Source: Streptomyces prunicolor NBRC 13075 (GTDB lineage: Bacteria; Actinomycetota; Actinomycetes; Streptomycetales; Streptomycetaceae). From it: 64,000 nucleotides of DNA. A model generated the notes under the pieces. The model was given only the letters and a program-made list of their open reading frames with translations. It searched no databases and was not told where the DNA came from. The stretch lies in NCBI RefSeq assembly GCF_000367365.1, contig NZ_BARF01000063.1, positions 1 to 64,000 of the forward strand. The letters are read 5' to 3'. A program made the translations under genes and the position numbers. Shown piece after piece: positions 35,477-44,435 of this stretch. Every line of letters starts with the position of its first letter. Position 1 is the first letter of the stretch.

Positions 35477-36058
35477 TTGATCAGCATCAGCGTGACGGCG
35501 CTCGTCTTCGGCGTCGTCTTTCTCGCCGAACTCCCCGACAAGACCGCGCTCGCCGGACTCGTCCTCGGCACCCGCTATCGCGCCTCGTACGTCTTCGTCG
35601 GCGTGGCCGCCGCGTTCCTTCTCCATGTCGTGCTCGCGGTGGCGGCGGGCAGCGTACTGACGCTGCTGCCGCAGCAGTTGGTGGCCGCGGTGACCGGTGT
35701 GCTCTTCCTGGGCGGGGCCGCGGTGCTCCTCTTCAAGAAGGGTGATGGCGAGGAGGAGGTCCGCAAGCCGAAGGACCAGTCCTTCTGGAAGGTGTCCGGC
35801 GCCGGTTTCATGCTCATTCTGGTCGCCGAGTTCGGTGACCTGACCCAGATCATGACGGCCAACCTCGCGGCGCGCTACGACGATCCGTTCTCCGTCGGGC
35901 TCGGTGCGGTGCTGGCGTTGTGGGCGGTGGCCGGGCTGGGCATCGTGGGCGGGAAGGCGCTGATGAAGCGGGTGCCGTTGAAGTTGATCACGCGGATCGC
36001 GGCGGTGCTGATGCTGGGGTTGGGGGCGTGGAGTCTTTGGGAGGCCGTGACGGCCTGA
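35477..36058 (+). CDS. UPF0016/TMEM165-family manganese exporter
   Basis: A 193-residue protein with two tandem hydrophobic repeats of three helices. Each repeat carries the family motif, ELPDKTALAGLVLG (about 18-31) and EFGDLTQIMTANLA (about 116-129). This is the E-x-G-D-(KR/T)-(TS) signature of TMEM165/Gdt1/MneA proteins, which export Mn2+ (and/or Ca2+) across the membrane. A cytoplasmic linker KKGDGEEEVRKPKDQS separates the halves. TTG 35477 follows TGAGGA. Regulation is probably by the manganese riboswitch in the leader, so expression rises with high Mn2+. Confidence 0.93.
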   Translation: MISISVTALVFGVVFLAELPDKTALAGLVLGTRYRASYVFVGVAAAFLLHVVLAVAAGSVLTLLPQQLVAAVTGVLFLGGAAVLLFKKGDGEEEVRKPKDQSFWKVSGAGFMLILVAEFGDLTQIMTANLAARYDDPFSVGLGAVLALWAVAGLGIVGGKALMKRVPLKLITRIAAVLMLGLGAWSLWEAVTA

Positions 36059-36176
36059 GCGGGTGAGGGGGCTCGTGAGGGTGCCTTTGGTGCGGGCGGG
36101 GTGAGCTGAACGGTGGGTGAACTGTTCCGGGGGGTGGTGGCGCGATGCCGGTTCGGTTTTGTACCGTAGGGAAACA

Positions 36177-36222
36177 AAGTGGCTCCCGTCCGTTCTCCCT
36201 GACCGGCGGGCGGGGCCACCTT
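36177..36222 (+). terminator. Hairpin after UPF0016 gene / leader of HAD gene
   Basis: AAGTGGCTCCCGTCCG (36177-36192) pairs imperfectly with CGGGCGGGGCCACCTT (36207-36222). It may end the Mn exporter transcript or form an attenuator before the HAD gene. Confidence 0.55.
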
Positions 36223-36293
36223 GTCCCTCCGGGGGTTGACCGGGGTGACCAGGTTGACCGACGTACACCTCTCCCGTTCCTTGGAGCCTGCCG

Positions 36294-36953
36294 ATGACGG
36301 CCACCACCGTGCTCACCGCCCGTGCCCTCCTGCTGGACATGGACGGCACCCTCGTCGACTCGCACGCCGTCGTCGAGCGGATCTGGCGGAACTGGTCCGA
36401 CCGGCACGGGCTGAACGCGGACGAGGTCATGAAGGTCGTGCACGGTCGGCAGGGGTACGCGTCGATGGCACTGCTGCTGCCTGGGCGGCCCATGGAGCAG
36501 AACTACGCCGAGAACGCGCGCATGCTGGCCGAGGAAACCGCGGACGTCGAGGGCGTTGTCCCGATTCCGGGCGCGGCGGAGTTCCTGGCGTCCTTGCGGG
36601 GGCTGCCGCATGCGCTCGTCACGTCGGCGGACGTTGCGTTGTCCACGGCGCGGATGGGCGCGGCCGGGCTGGAGTTGCCGGAGGTCCGGATCACCGCCGA
36701 ATCCGTCGGCGCGAGCAAGCCTGACCCGGAGGGCTTCCTGAAGGGCGCTGCCGAACTGGGCGTCGCGCCTGCGGATTGTGTTGTCTTCGAGGATTCCGGG
36801 GCGGGGATTGCGGCGGGGCGCTCCGCGGGGATGCGGGTGGTGGGGGTTGGGCCGCAGGCCGGGTTCCATCGGGCGGAAGTGGTGGTGCGGGATTTGCGTG
36901 AGGTTCGGGTTGAGGATTTGGGGGGCGGGGGGATTCGGCTGCATGTGGGATAG
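36294..36953 (+). CDS. HAD-IA phosphatase (phosphoglycolate/sugar phosphatase-like)
   Basis: A 219-residue HAD hydrolase of subclass IA. Motif I is LLLDMDGTLVDS (about 12-23). The cap begins around VVERIWRNWSDRHGL. Motif II is LVTSADVALS. Motif III begins at GASKPDPEGFLKGAAELG, and motif IV is VVFEDSGAGIAAGRSAGMRV. The fold and motifs resemble sugar-phosphate phosphatases such as GPP or YniC-type enzymes. The specific substrate cannot be read from sequence. ATG 36294 is the likely start. Confidence 0.9.
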   Translation: MTATTVLTARALLLDMDGTLVDSHAVVERIWRNWSDRHGLNADEVMKVVHGRQGYASMALLLPGRPMEQNYAENARMLAEETADVEGVVPIPGAAEFLASLRGLPHALVTSADVALSTARMGAAGLELPEVRITAESVGASKPDPEGFLKGAAELGVAPADCVVFEDSGAGIAAGRSAGMRVVGVGPQAGFHRAEVVVRDLREVRVEDLGGGGIRLHVG

Positions 36954-37065
36954 GGGTGCGGGGGTTGGGGGTGCGGGTTAGGGGTGGGATCAGTGGGGCG
37001 GGGTGGGTGGCGCTTCGGTTGTGCCTCCTTGGGTCGCTTCGGTTGTTTTGCGGGTGCTGCGCCGT

Positions 37066-37110
37066 GGGGGCTGGTCGCGCAGTTCCCCGCGCCCCTTTGG
37101 GGCGCTGCCC
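37066..37110. repeat. Dispersed repeat, single arm
   Basis: GGTCGCGCAGTTCCCCGCGC followed by CCCTTTGGGGCGCTGCCCC, the same core as at 10802 but with a shorter local hairpin (GCGCCCCTTTGGGGCGC). Confidence 0.85.
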
Positions 37111-37117
37111 CTCGGGG

Positions 37118-37229
37118 GTTGGCCTGAGGGTGTTGGCCCACAGCCGTTGACCCACAGCCGTTGACCCACGGCTGTTGGCCTACGGCCGTTGACCCACGGC
37201 TGTTGGCCTGTGGGCGTTGGTCTACGGCT
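37118..37229. repeat. Eight-unit 14-bp tandem repeat
   Basis: Eight adjacent units of the form GTTGACCCACGGCT and close variants (GTTGGCCTACGGCC, GTTGGCCTGTGGGC) run head-to-tail, so the tract is 112 bp. Two different unit subtypes alternate over part of it. Confidence 0.85.
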
Positions 37230-37467
37230 GTGGGGTGCTGGTGTGACGGCCGACCCGGTGCGCGCGCCAGGGGCGGTCTCGGTGCCTCTCGCAACCCGGC
37301 AACCTTCAGCCCCGGCGCTCTCCGCAAACGTCGGCAGCCTTCTTCAGCTCCGCCGACGCGTAACCCTGGCGCTCCCCGCAAGCCCCGGCGCCCTTCAGCC
37401 CCGCCGTCCGTAACCCTGGCACCCCCCCACAACCCCGGCGCCGAAAAGCCCCCCAGCCAGCGCAGCG

Positions 37468-38520
37468 TTACGGCTCGGGTGTCTCGGACTCCAGTCTTGC
37501 TCGCGTTGCCGTCCCGTATACCCCCAGCTCGTCGGACGTGATGCCGCGGGCCACCTGGTAGGCGCGGACCGACGTCTGTACCTGCTTGTCGAAGATGCCG
37601 TTGTCGGGGCCGGAGTAGAACTTCGCCTCGGTCAGGCGGAGTTGGAGTTCGGTGACCTCGGGGCCTTCGTCGCCGCGTTGCAGGACCGTGGTGGGGGTGC
37701 TGTTGCTCTGGCGGCCGGTGGCGGAGGAGGTCGAGGTCGAGGCGGTGGGCGTCGGGGTGTGGCTGGCGGGCGCCGATCTCGACGCCGTGGCGGACGGGCT
37801 CGACGATGCCGTCGGCGACGGGGTCCCGCTCAGCGACGGGGCCGGGGACGCCGACGTCGGCTGTGCGGGCGTGGAGCCGCTCGTGGACGGTGTTGCCGAC
37901 GCCGGGCTCTTCGACGCCGTCGGGACGCTCGCCCGTACGTCCTGAGGGGCCGCCTCGTCCCGTGACGGTGTCTCGTACGAGAACATGCCGCTCGCGAACG
38001 CCGCGACCGCGGTCACCGCTACGACGGCTCCCGCGGCGGCGAGGAGGACGGTACGGCGGTGGTGGCGGCGCGGGGGGTCTTCGTCGTCCGTGAGCAGCGG
38101 GTCCGGGGCGGCCCCGTCGCCCTTGCCACTCCCGCCGTCCGCGAACAGGCTCAGGTCCGTCTGGATCGGGGCGGTGTCCGACGGTGCCCGGAGGGTGGGG
38201 AGGACCGACGTCTCCTGCGCGGGGAGCGGCGACGGCGTCACCGCGCGCAGCAGCATCGTCTCCTCGACCGCCGGCAGCCGCTGTGTCTCACCCTCGGGAG
38301 CCACCGGTGTCGCCGGAGGCGTCTGCTCCTGCGGGGTGCCGTCCAGTTCCACATACGGTCTGATCCGCAGCGGGTCGAAGTCCTCCGCCGCTGCCGCCTC
38401 CGATGTGCGCGCGTCACGCAGCGCGTCGGACGCCCGTTGGGTGCAGGCGCAGGACGGGGAACCGTCGGCTGCCCGAGGTGCCCCGCACTGCGGGCATATG
38501 TGGCCCTTCGCCTCGTTCAC
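37468..38520 (-). CDS. Zinc-ribbon, membrane-anchored protein with peptidoglycan-binding domain
   Basis: A 350-residue protein. An N-terminal zinc ribbon (CPQCGAPRAADGSPSCAC, about 10-27) precedes a cytoplasmic region and one transmembrane helix (TVLLAAAGAVVAVTAVAAFA). A long Ser/Thr/Pro-rich wall-spanning stretch of about 90 residues follows. The C-terminal PG_binding_1 domain reads RGDEGPEVTELQLRLTEAKF, FDKQVQTSVRAYQVARGI and YGTATRARLES. It probably links the cytoplasm to the cell wall. GTG 38520 follows a strong GGGGAGGG, while an upstream extension lacks support. Confidence 0.88.
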   Translation of the reverse strand: MNEAKGHICPQCGAPRAADGSPSCACTQRASDALRDARTSEAAAAEDFDPLRIRPYVELDGTPQEQTPPATPVAPEGETQRLPAVEETMLLRAVTPSPLPAQETSVLPTLRAPSDTAPIQTDLSLFADGGSGKGDGAAPDPLLTDDEDPPRRHHRRTVLLAAAGAVVAVTAVAAFASGMFSYETPSRDEAAPQDVRASVPTASKSPASATPSTSGSTPAQPTSASPAPSLSGTPSPTASSSPSATASRSAPASHTPTPTASTSTSSATGRQSNSTPTTVLQRGDEGPEVTELQLRLTEAKFYSGPDNGIFDKQVQTSVRAYQVARGITSDELGVYGTATRARLESETPEP

Positions 38521-38677
38521 GTGTTCGTCCCTCCCCGTCGGACTCCAGAGGTTATGCGGATCTCCTTCACGCCGTCTCCTCCGACCCCCGGAATGCGGGC
38601 TTCCATTCGGACTCAACAGGCCGTAACCGGCCATACCGATCACCATGGATGTGTAACGAGAGCCGCAGGAGGTCTTC

Positions 38678-40758
38678 ATGGCCGGCGATGCGCACGGTAT
38701 GACGGGGAATGTGCACGACGCGCAGCCACCGGAGGGGCCCCCGCAGCGGGGCAGTTCCGCTCAGGAACACGTGTCGGGCAACGTCCTCGTCTCGATCGGG
38801 GCGCTGCTCCTGGGCTGCTGCTCGCCGCCCTCGACCAGACCATCGTGTCGACCGCCCTGCCGACGATCGTCAGTGATCTCGGTGGCCTCGAACATCTGTC
38901 GTGGGTGGTCACCGCGTATCTGCTCGCCTCGACCGCCGCGACCCCGCTGTGGGGCAAGCTCGGCGACCAGTACGGCCGGAAGCGGCTGTTCCAGATCGCG
39001 ATCGTGATCTTTCTCATCGGGTCCGCGCTCTGCGGCGCGGCGCAGAACATGCCCCAGCTGATCGGCTTCCGGGCGCTCCAAGGTCTCGGCGGCGGCGGTC
39101 TGATCGTGCTGTCGATGGCGATCGTGGGGGATGTCGTATCGCCGCGTGAACGCGGGCGCTACCAGGGGCTGTTCGGTGCCGTGTTCGGCGCGACCAGTGT
39201 CCTCGGGCCGCTGCTCGGCGGGCTGTTCACCGAGCATCTGAGCTGGCGCTGGGTCTTCTACATCAACCTCCCCGTCGGCGTCGTCGCCCTCGCCGTCATC
39301 GCGACCGCCCTGCACATCCCGCGCAAGTCGACCCGGCACGTCATCGACTACCTCGGCACCTTCCTCATCGCCGCGGTCGCCACCTGTCTGGTCCTCGTCG
39401 CCTCCCTCGGCGGCACCACCTGGGGCTGGGGCTCGCCGCAGATCATCGGGCTCGCGGTGCTGGGTGTGGTGCTCATCGCCGCGTTCGTCGCCGTGGAGCG
39501 GCGGGCCGCCGAACCCGTCCTCCCGCTGAAGCTGTTCCGCGTCCGCACCTTCACGCTCGCCGCCGTCATCAGCTTCATCGTCGGCTTCGCGATGTTCGGC
39601 GCGATGACCTATCTCCCGACCTTCCTCCAGGTCGTCCAGGGCATCACCCCGACCATGTCCGGCGTCCACATGCTGCCGATGGTGTTCGGCATGCTGATCT
39701 CGTCCACCGGCTCCGGCCAGGTCGTCAGCCGTACCGGCCGCTGGAAGGTGTTCCCCATCGCCGGCACCGGCATCACCGCCCTCGGCCTGCTGCTCCTCCA
39801 CCAGCTCGACGAGAACAGCTCCACCGCCGAGATGAGCGCCTACTTCTTCGTCTTCGGACTCGGACTCGGCCTGGTCATGCAGGTGTTGGTGCTCATCGTG
39901 CAGAACGCCGTCTCGTACGAGGATCTCGGCGTCGCCACTTCAGGCGCGACCTTCTTCCGGTCCATCGGCGCCTCGTTCGGCGTCGCCATCTTCGGCACGG
40001 TCTTCGCGAGCCGACTCGGTGACAAGCTCACGGACGCTCTCCGGGGGACCTCGCTGCCGCCGGGCGTCACACCGGACGGCCTGGAGTCCGACCCGCGTGG
40101 CATCTCCCAACTGCCGGTCGCGGTACGGCCGGAGGCCCTGCACGCGTATGCGTCCTCGATCACCGATGTGTTCCTGTACGCCGCTCCCGTCGCCCTCGTC
40201 GGCTTCGTCCTGGCATGGTTCCTCAAGGAGGACAAACTGCGCGGCTCGGTCACCGCCCCCGACGTCACCGAGACCCTCGCCAGCAACCCCGTCCAACGGT
40301 CCTCCTACGACGAGGTGTGCCGCGCGCTGTCCGTGCTCGGCACGCGGGAGGGGCGCCGCGAGATCTACAAGACGATCACCGCGAAAGCGGGCTACGACCT
40401 TCAGCCGGCGGCGAGTTGGCTGCTGCTGCGCATCAAGCGGGACGGCTGGGCGGAACCGGGTGTGCTGGCCGAGCGCAGCACTGTGCCGTTGCCCGTCATC
40501 CTCGCCGCGGTCCGTCAGATCGAGGGGCGGGGGCTCGCCGTACGGGAGGGTCTCGACCTCCGACTGAGCGAGCGGGGGCGGGAAGTGGCCGAGAAGTTGG
40601 CGCAGGCCCGTGAGGAGTCTCTTGCGGAAACCCTGGGGGATTGGTGGGGGCCGGATCGGCCTACGGATCTTGTTCAGTTGGTGAAGGAGCTGAATGGGGA
40701 GTTGTGCGGGTCTGATCGGGAGCAGCCGCACAACGGGGCGGCTAGCAAGGTCGGTTGA
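38678..40758 (+). pseudogene. DHA2-type MFS drug transporter fused to a MarR-like winged helix, frameshifted
   Basis: The start ATG 38678 with AGGAGG (38667-38672) opens MAGDAHGMTGNVHDAQPPEG and runs to VSIGALLLG. At about 38803-38815 the frame changes by one missing base, and the remainder continues in another frame as GLLLAALDQTIVSTALPTIV. Then come DHA2 (14-TM) motifs, GDQYGRKRLFQ (motif A-like), ALQGLGGGGLIVLSMAIVGD, and many helices to about residue 530. The last about 150 residues form a winged-helix DNA-binding-like domain (PAASWLLLRIKRDGWAEPGV, LDLRLSERGREVAEKLAQ). Without correction the gene is disrupted. A single sequencing error could explain it. Confidence 0.75.
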
Positions 40759-40770
40759 GGTTCTTTCGGG

Positions 40771-40870
40771 ACCGGTGCTTCGAGTGGTGCCGGGTGCCTG
40801 GGCCGGTGTTGGGATGGTGCTGCGTGGGTGGGCCGGTGTGGGGACGGTGCCGCGTGGGTGGGCCCGTGTT
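40771..40870. repeat. 30-bp tandem repeat
   Basis: GGCCGGTGTTGGGATGGTGC plus TGCGTGGGTG (40801-40830) repeats at 40831-40860 with four changes, and again partly from 40861. A diverged unit precedes it at 40771-40800. Confidence 0.8.
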
Positions 40871-40927
40871 GATCAGGCACCCACGCGCCACACCTCTATT
40901 GGTTCGGTCGCCTTCGGGGCGCTGGGA

Positions 40928-41012
40928 GCCGGTGTCGAGAGCCCCACCGTGCTCGACCCTGCGGGCCTCCGCGCTCCCCCAGAGGGGGGACCCCCAGGCT
41001 CTCGACACCGGC
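40928..41012. terminator. Long inverted repeat with 16-bp perfect arms
   Basis: GCCGGTGTCGAGAGCC (40928-40943) and its exact complement (40997-41012) flank a 53-nt loop that contains a CCCCC...GGGGGG inner stem. It may terminate both converging genes. Confidence 0.6.
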
Positions 41013-41121
41013 GCGCCCCTACGGCTCCCTCTCGGCCGTCCACGTGGGGACAGTCCGACTTGGTGGGCCCTCACCGTCTGTTTTGGTGGGCCTGACGGCG
41101 TTCAGGTGAGGGTAGTTGGGG

Positions 41122-41613
41122 TCAGTCGAGGTTCTTGCGGAACCAGTGTTCTGCGTACAGGTCGTCGTTGTGGCGGTCGGTCTCCTCGTAGCCGAGCCTT
41201 GTGTACAGGGTTCGCGCCTCCACCAGGTCGTTCCTGGTGTCGAGGATCATCACCTTGGCGCCCAGCTCGCGGGCGGCGTCCTCGGCGGCCGTCACCAGCC
41301 TCGGAGCGCCGCCCCGGCCGCGCATCCCCTCGTGGACGAAGACCCTCTTCAGCTCGGCCGTCGTCGCGTCGAGGAGTCGTACGCCCGCGCTGCCCACCGG
41401 CTCGTCCCCGTACCGGGCTACCAGCAACAAGCCGTTGGGCGGGGCGAGTTCGGCACCGGTGACGGCGGCGATCTCGCGTTCCAGTTCCGCGGGGTCCGTG
41501 CGGTGGTTCTCGTGCAGCAGGTACCAGCGGTCGCTGACCTCGGTGTAGTACGCCCGCCAGAGCGCGGCGGCGACGGGGGAGTCGTAGGGTTCCGGGGCGA
41601 TCGTCCAGGTCAT
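41122..41613 (-). CDS. GNAT-family N-acetyltransferase
   Basis: A 163-residue acetyltransferase. The acetyl-CoA-binding signature is ELKRVFVHEGMRGRGGAPRL (V-x-x-x-x-R-G-x-G) and the later strand and helix are AKVMILDTRNDLVEARTLYT then RLGYEETDRHND. It has no identified substrate. It begins 10 nt after the stop of the neighbouring reductase gene (41624-42253) on the same strand, so the two probably form one transcript. Confidence 0.9.
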   Translation of the reverse strand: MTWTIAPEPYDSPVAAALWRAYYTEVSDRWYLLHENHRTDPAELEREIAAVTGAELAPPNGLLLVARYGDEPVGSAGVRLLDATTAELKRVFVHEGMRGRGGAPRLVTAAEDAARELGAKVMILDTRNDLVEARTLYTRLGYEETDRHNDDLYAEHWFRKNLD

Positions 41614-41623
41614 GCGGGCATTG

Positions 41624-42253
41624 TCAGGAGGTGACGGGGGTGCGGCGCAAGCGAATATGGGTCACCTCGGGGGAGGAGTCCAGGACCTGGGTCTGCTTCC
41701 ATTCGATGTGCGTGTCGCCCACGTTGTCGAACAGGCGGCGCCCGCCGCACGCGAGGACCGGTACGACGTGCAGGAGGAGTTCGTCCAACCACCCGGCGCG
41801 GATGAACTGTTGGACCAGGTCGGCGCCGCCCGCGAGGGAGACGTCCTTGTCGCCTGCCGCCTCGCGGGCCAACTCCAGTGCACGGTCGGGGCCTTCGGTG
41901 ACGAAGTGGTACGTCGTGCCGCCCTTCTTCACCACCGACTCCCGCGGCTGGTGGGTGACGACGAACACGGGGGCGTGGAACGGCGGTTCGTCGCCCCACG
42001 GGGTCTCCCCGCTGATGAACATCCCGTGGCCCATGACGACTGACCCCGGCCGCTCGGTCCACTCGGCGAGCAGCTCGTCGTCCGGACCGCCCGCCCCGCC
42101 CTTCATGCCCTGCATCCGACGGAAGCTCCGCAGCCCGAACACCCAGGAGTGCAGCCGCTCCCCGCCGATTCCCAGCGGATGCTCCCGCCCCGACTCCGGG
42201 CCCGCGATGTACCCGTCCAGCGACATGGCCAGCCGTGCGATGACCTCGCCCAT
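41624..42253 (-). CDS. RibD-C/dihydrofolate reductase-like protein
   Basis: A 209-residue member of the dihydrofolate-reductase-like (RibD C-terminal) family. It has MSLDGYIAGPESGREHPLG, SVVMGHGMFISGETPWGD and VTEGPDRALELAREAAGDKD, followed by the conserved SLAGGADLVQQFIRAGWLDE. The C-terminus has EWKQTQVLDSSPEVTHI. Family members reduce pyrimidine or unrelated substrates with NADPH, and paralogues of this kind in Streptomyces have unknown roles. Confidence 0.9.
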   Translation of the reverse strand: MGEVIARLAMSLDGYIAGPESGREHPLGIGGERLHSWVFGLRSFRRMQGMKGGAGGPDDELLAEWTERPGSVVMGHGMFISGETPWGDEPPFHAPVFVVTHQPRESVVKKGGTTYHFVTEGPDRALELAREAAGDKDVSLAGGADLVQQFIRAGWLDELLLHVVPVLACGGRRLFDNVGDTHIEWKQTQVLDSSPEVTHIRLRRTPVTS

Positions 42254-42430
42254 GACAACCTCCTCGATCGGTCTTTACCCCTGCGTCGAACGGGGCGGGG
42301 CGCAATCGACACACCGGCAACACGAATTCCGCCGAGGTGTGGCCGTCGTTTGAAGAGGGCCTTTACGGCAACCCGGTAGAGGAACCGACCGACTACGAGA
42401 GCCGGTTGGCCAAGAACCCGGAAGGCACTC

Positions 42431-43078
42431 ATGTCCACAGGCGTGATCATCGTTTTGATCGTGATCGTGATCGTGGTCGGCGTGGTCGCTGCCGCGGCCG
42501 CCCTGGCGCTGCGTGCCCGAGGCGCGACCGGCGGCTCGGGCCTGAAGCGCCGCTTCGGGCCGGAGTACGACCGGACCGTGGCCCGGCACGACGGCGACGC
42601 GAAGGCCGCCGAGCGCGAGCTCGGCGAGCGCGTCCAGGAGCACGGTTCGCTGCACGAGCAGCCGCTGGAGCCCGCGGCCCGTGAGCAGTTCCAGGCCCGT
42701 TGGGCCGCCGCCCAGGAGCTCTTCGTCGACTCGCCCCGCCAGGCCGTGGCCGACGTCGACCAGCTGCTCGGCGAGGTCGCCGGCGCCCGGGGCTTCCCCG
42801 ACGTCGCCGAGTACGACAAGCAGTTCGACGCGCTGTCCGTGCACCACGCGGCCCACGTCCACGGCTACCGGCGTGTGCACCGCGTCGTCACCGCGCGCAC
42901 GAACGGCACGCCGGAGAGCCAGGCCGGCACCGAGGAGATGCGTGAGGCGATGCTCGAAGCCCGCGCCCTCTTCGACGACCTGGTGAGCGACGACAGCGGT
43001 GGCAGTCGCAATGGCAACGGGCGCGGTGGCCGCCACTCGATCGGCTCATTCAACAAGCAGGCACTGAAGGGGAGTTGA
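42431..43078 (+). CDS. Membrane-anchored protein with FVD-PR helical domain, first copy
   Basis: A 215-residue protein. One N-terminal transmembrane helix of Ile/Val (VIIVLIVIVIVVGVVAAAAA, about 5-24) is followed by a basic RARGATGG linker and a helical cytoplasmic or external domain. Residues about 88-117 (QARWAAAQELFVDSPRQAVA then DVDQLLGEV) match the C-terminal domain of the next protein. It has no known family. It lies six bases upstream of that gene. Confidence 0.8.
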   Translation: MSTGVIIVLIVIVIVVGVVAAAAALALRARGATGGSGLKRRFGPEYDRTVARHDGDAKAAERELGERVQEHGSLHEQPLEPAAREQFQARWAAAQELFVDSPRQAVADVDQLLGEVAGARGFPDVAEYDKQFDALSVHHAAHVHGYRRVHRVVTARTNGTPESQAGTEEMREAMLEARALFDDLVSDDSGGSRNGNGRGGRHSIGSFNKQALKGS

Positions 43079-43083
43079 GCTTA

Positions 43084-43896
43084 ATGTCCGACGCGATACG
43101 GCCGACCGGCGACAACACGGACGCGAGCACGAACACGAACGCGGAGCGCGCCGACCGCAAGGAAACCGACAGGACAGCGGAGAGGGCAGCGGACAAGACC
43201 GCCGAGCAGCGGGATGCCGAGAAGGCGTCGCGCGAGTCCGGGTCCGGGTCCGGCAACAAGCCGTTCGGCAGCAGGACCGGCGACGGCAGGTCCACCGACG
43301 GCACGGCCACCGACGACAAGTCGGCACCGCGTGGGTCCGAGAAGCCCACACCGCTCGGGTCGTCCGACCGGACGCCTACGGCATCGACCCCGACGACGTC
43401 ATCGACGTCATCGACGACCTCCTCGCGCGAAGCCGACCGGGCGATCCCGAGCCCGCGCGCCGGCGACACGACCGGCACCGAGCGCAGTGAGCGCACCGAC
43501 CGCTCCGACCGCACCGAGCAGCAGTCGTCCCGCCCCGTGCACGCCCCCGAGCCCGCCCCCGGCATCGGCTCCGGTGCCGCCTCCGGCAACGGGCGGCGCG
43601 TCCCGCAGGAGGCCGAGAACGGCAGCCTGCTGCCGCACGACGAGAGCGACAAGTTCAGCCTGCGGTTGCAGCACGCGGTCACCGGGTTCGTCGACGAGCC
43701 CCGGTCCGCAGTCGAGGAGGCCGACCACGTACTGGAAGAGGTCGCCGCCCGCTTCACGGAGGCCGTCACCAAGCGCCGCGCCACCCTGCACGGTTCCTGG
43801 GAGTCCAAGGGCTCGGACGGCTCGGAGAACACCGAGCAACTCCGCCTGGCCCTGCGGGACTACCGCGAACTGACGGAGCGGCTTCTCCACATCTGA
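43084..43896 (+). CDS. Low-complexity protein with C-terminal FVD-PR helical domain, second copy
   Basis: A 270-residue protein. Residues 1-185 are disordered and rich in Asp, Arg, Ser, Thr and Glu, without known domains. Residues about 190-265 (KFSLRLQHAVTGFVDEPRSA, then VEEADHVLEEVAARFTEAVT) match the FVD-x-PR-x-AV core of the preceding gene product, so the pair shares a paralogous domain. The domain may be a regulated helical adaptor. ATG 43084 follows GGGGAG (43068-43073), while a TTG three codons earlier lies inside the ribosome site. Confidence 0.8.
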   Translation: MSDAIRPTGDNTDASTNTNAERADRKETDRTAERAADKTAEQRDAEKASRESGSGSGNKPFGSRTGDGRSTDGTATDDKSAPRGSEKPTPLGSSDRTPTASTPTTSSTSSTTSSREADRAIPSPRAGDTTGTERSERTDRSDRTEQQSSRPVHAPEPAPGIGSGAASGNGRRVPQEAENGSLLPHDESDKFSLRLQHAVTGFVDEPRSAVEEADHVLEEVAARFTEAVTKRRATLHGSWESKGSDGSENTEQLRLALRDYRELTERLLHI

Positions 43897-43914
43897 TCGC
43901 TCCACATGTGATCG

Positions 43915-44352
43915 CTACACATCTGACCCGTCGGATCCAGCTGTTCCGTCAACCGCCCGGCGCTCCCGCCACTCCCGCGCGACCTCTTCGACGTCGTACG
44001 GCTTCATCCCCAGCGGGGGGCCGGGCGGTGGCTTGAACATCATCTCGCGGATCTTCACGTTGACTTCGGTGACGATCTTCCGCGCGATCCGCTCCGAAGG
44101 GGCCGAGTACGCCGCAGCAAGGGCGTCCTCGGCCTCTTTGCGCAGGGCCAGGGTCGGTGGCAGCACGGAGATGCCCTCCCGGGCCATCTTCTGCTTGATC
44201 CACCACAGTTCGTCGTACGTCGTGTCGGCGCCGGACGGCAACGGCTTCCCCGCGCCCGGGAGTTGGGCGAACTCGCCGGCCTGCTCGGCGTCCCGGATCT
44301 GCTTGTCGACCCAGGACTCGAAGGACACACCCGGTGGCTTTCGCTCGGTCAT
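43915..44352 (-). CDS. DUF1992 / DnaJ-homologue-subfamily-like protein
   Basis: A 145-residue protein. The signature is FESWVDKQIRDAEQAGEFAQ followed by LPGAGKPLP, then YDELWWIKQKMAREGISVLP. This is the DUF1992 family, found in bacteria and related to human DNAJC28. The role is unproven. ATG 44352 matches the TERKPPGVSFESW start. A longer frame continues to 44418 but lacks a conserved extension. It converges toward the 43084 gene and is divergent to the FHA-like gene. Confidence 0.9.
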   Translation of the reverse strand: MTERKPPGVSFESWVDKQIRDAEQAGEFAQLPGAGKPLPSGADTTYDELWWIKQKMAREGISVLPPTLALRKEAEDALAAAYSAPSERIARKIVTEVNVKIREMMFKPPPGPPLGMKPYDVEEVAREWRERRAVDGTAGSDGSDV

Positions 44353-44435
44353 GACTTCAATTGTGCCGGACGCGGTGGCGCCGGGCGATTTATCATGCGC
44401 CCGCTGCTGTAAGGACACTTCACAGGGGAGCGCAC

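Larger units (their letters stand above)
36954..37467. other. Non-coding gap with repeats
   Basis: No gene is seen. It holds a G-rich low-complexity start (36954-37010), the dispersed repeat (37066-37110), a 14-bp minisatellite (37118-37229), and then C-rich sequence with AACCCCGGCGC-type direct repeats near 37299-37445. Confidence 0.7.
40759..41121. other. Non-coding gap with tandem repeat and long hairpin
   Basis: No gene is seen. Three and a third units of a 30-bp repeat (40771-40870) are followed by a long inverted repeat (40928-41012). Confidence 0.75.

Noticed and set aside
37118..37229. Tandem 14-bp units considered as a CRISPR array
   Set aside because: There are no unique spacers between the units, and no cas genes are present.
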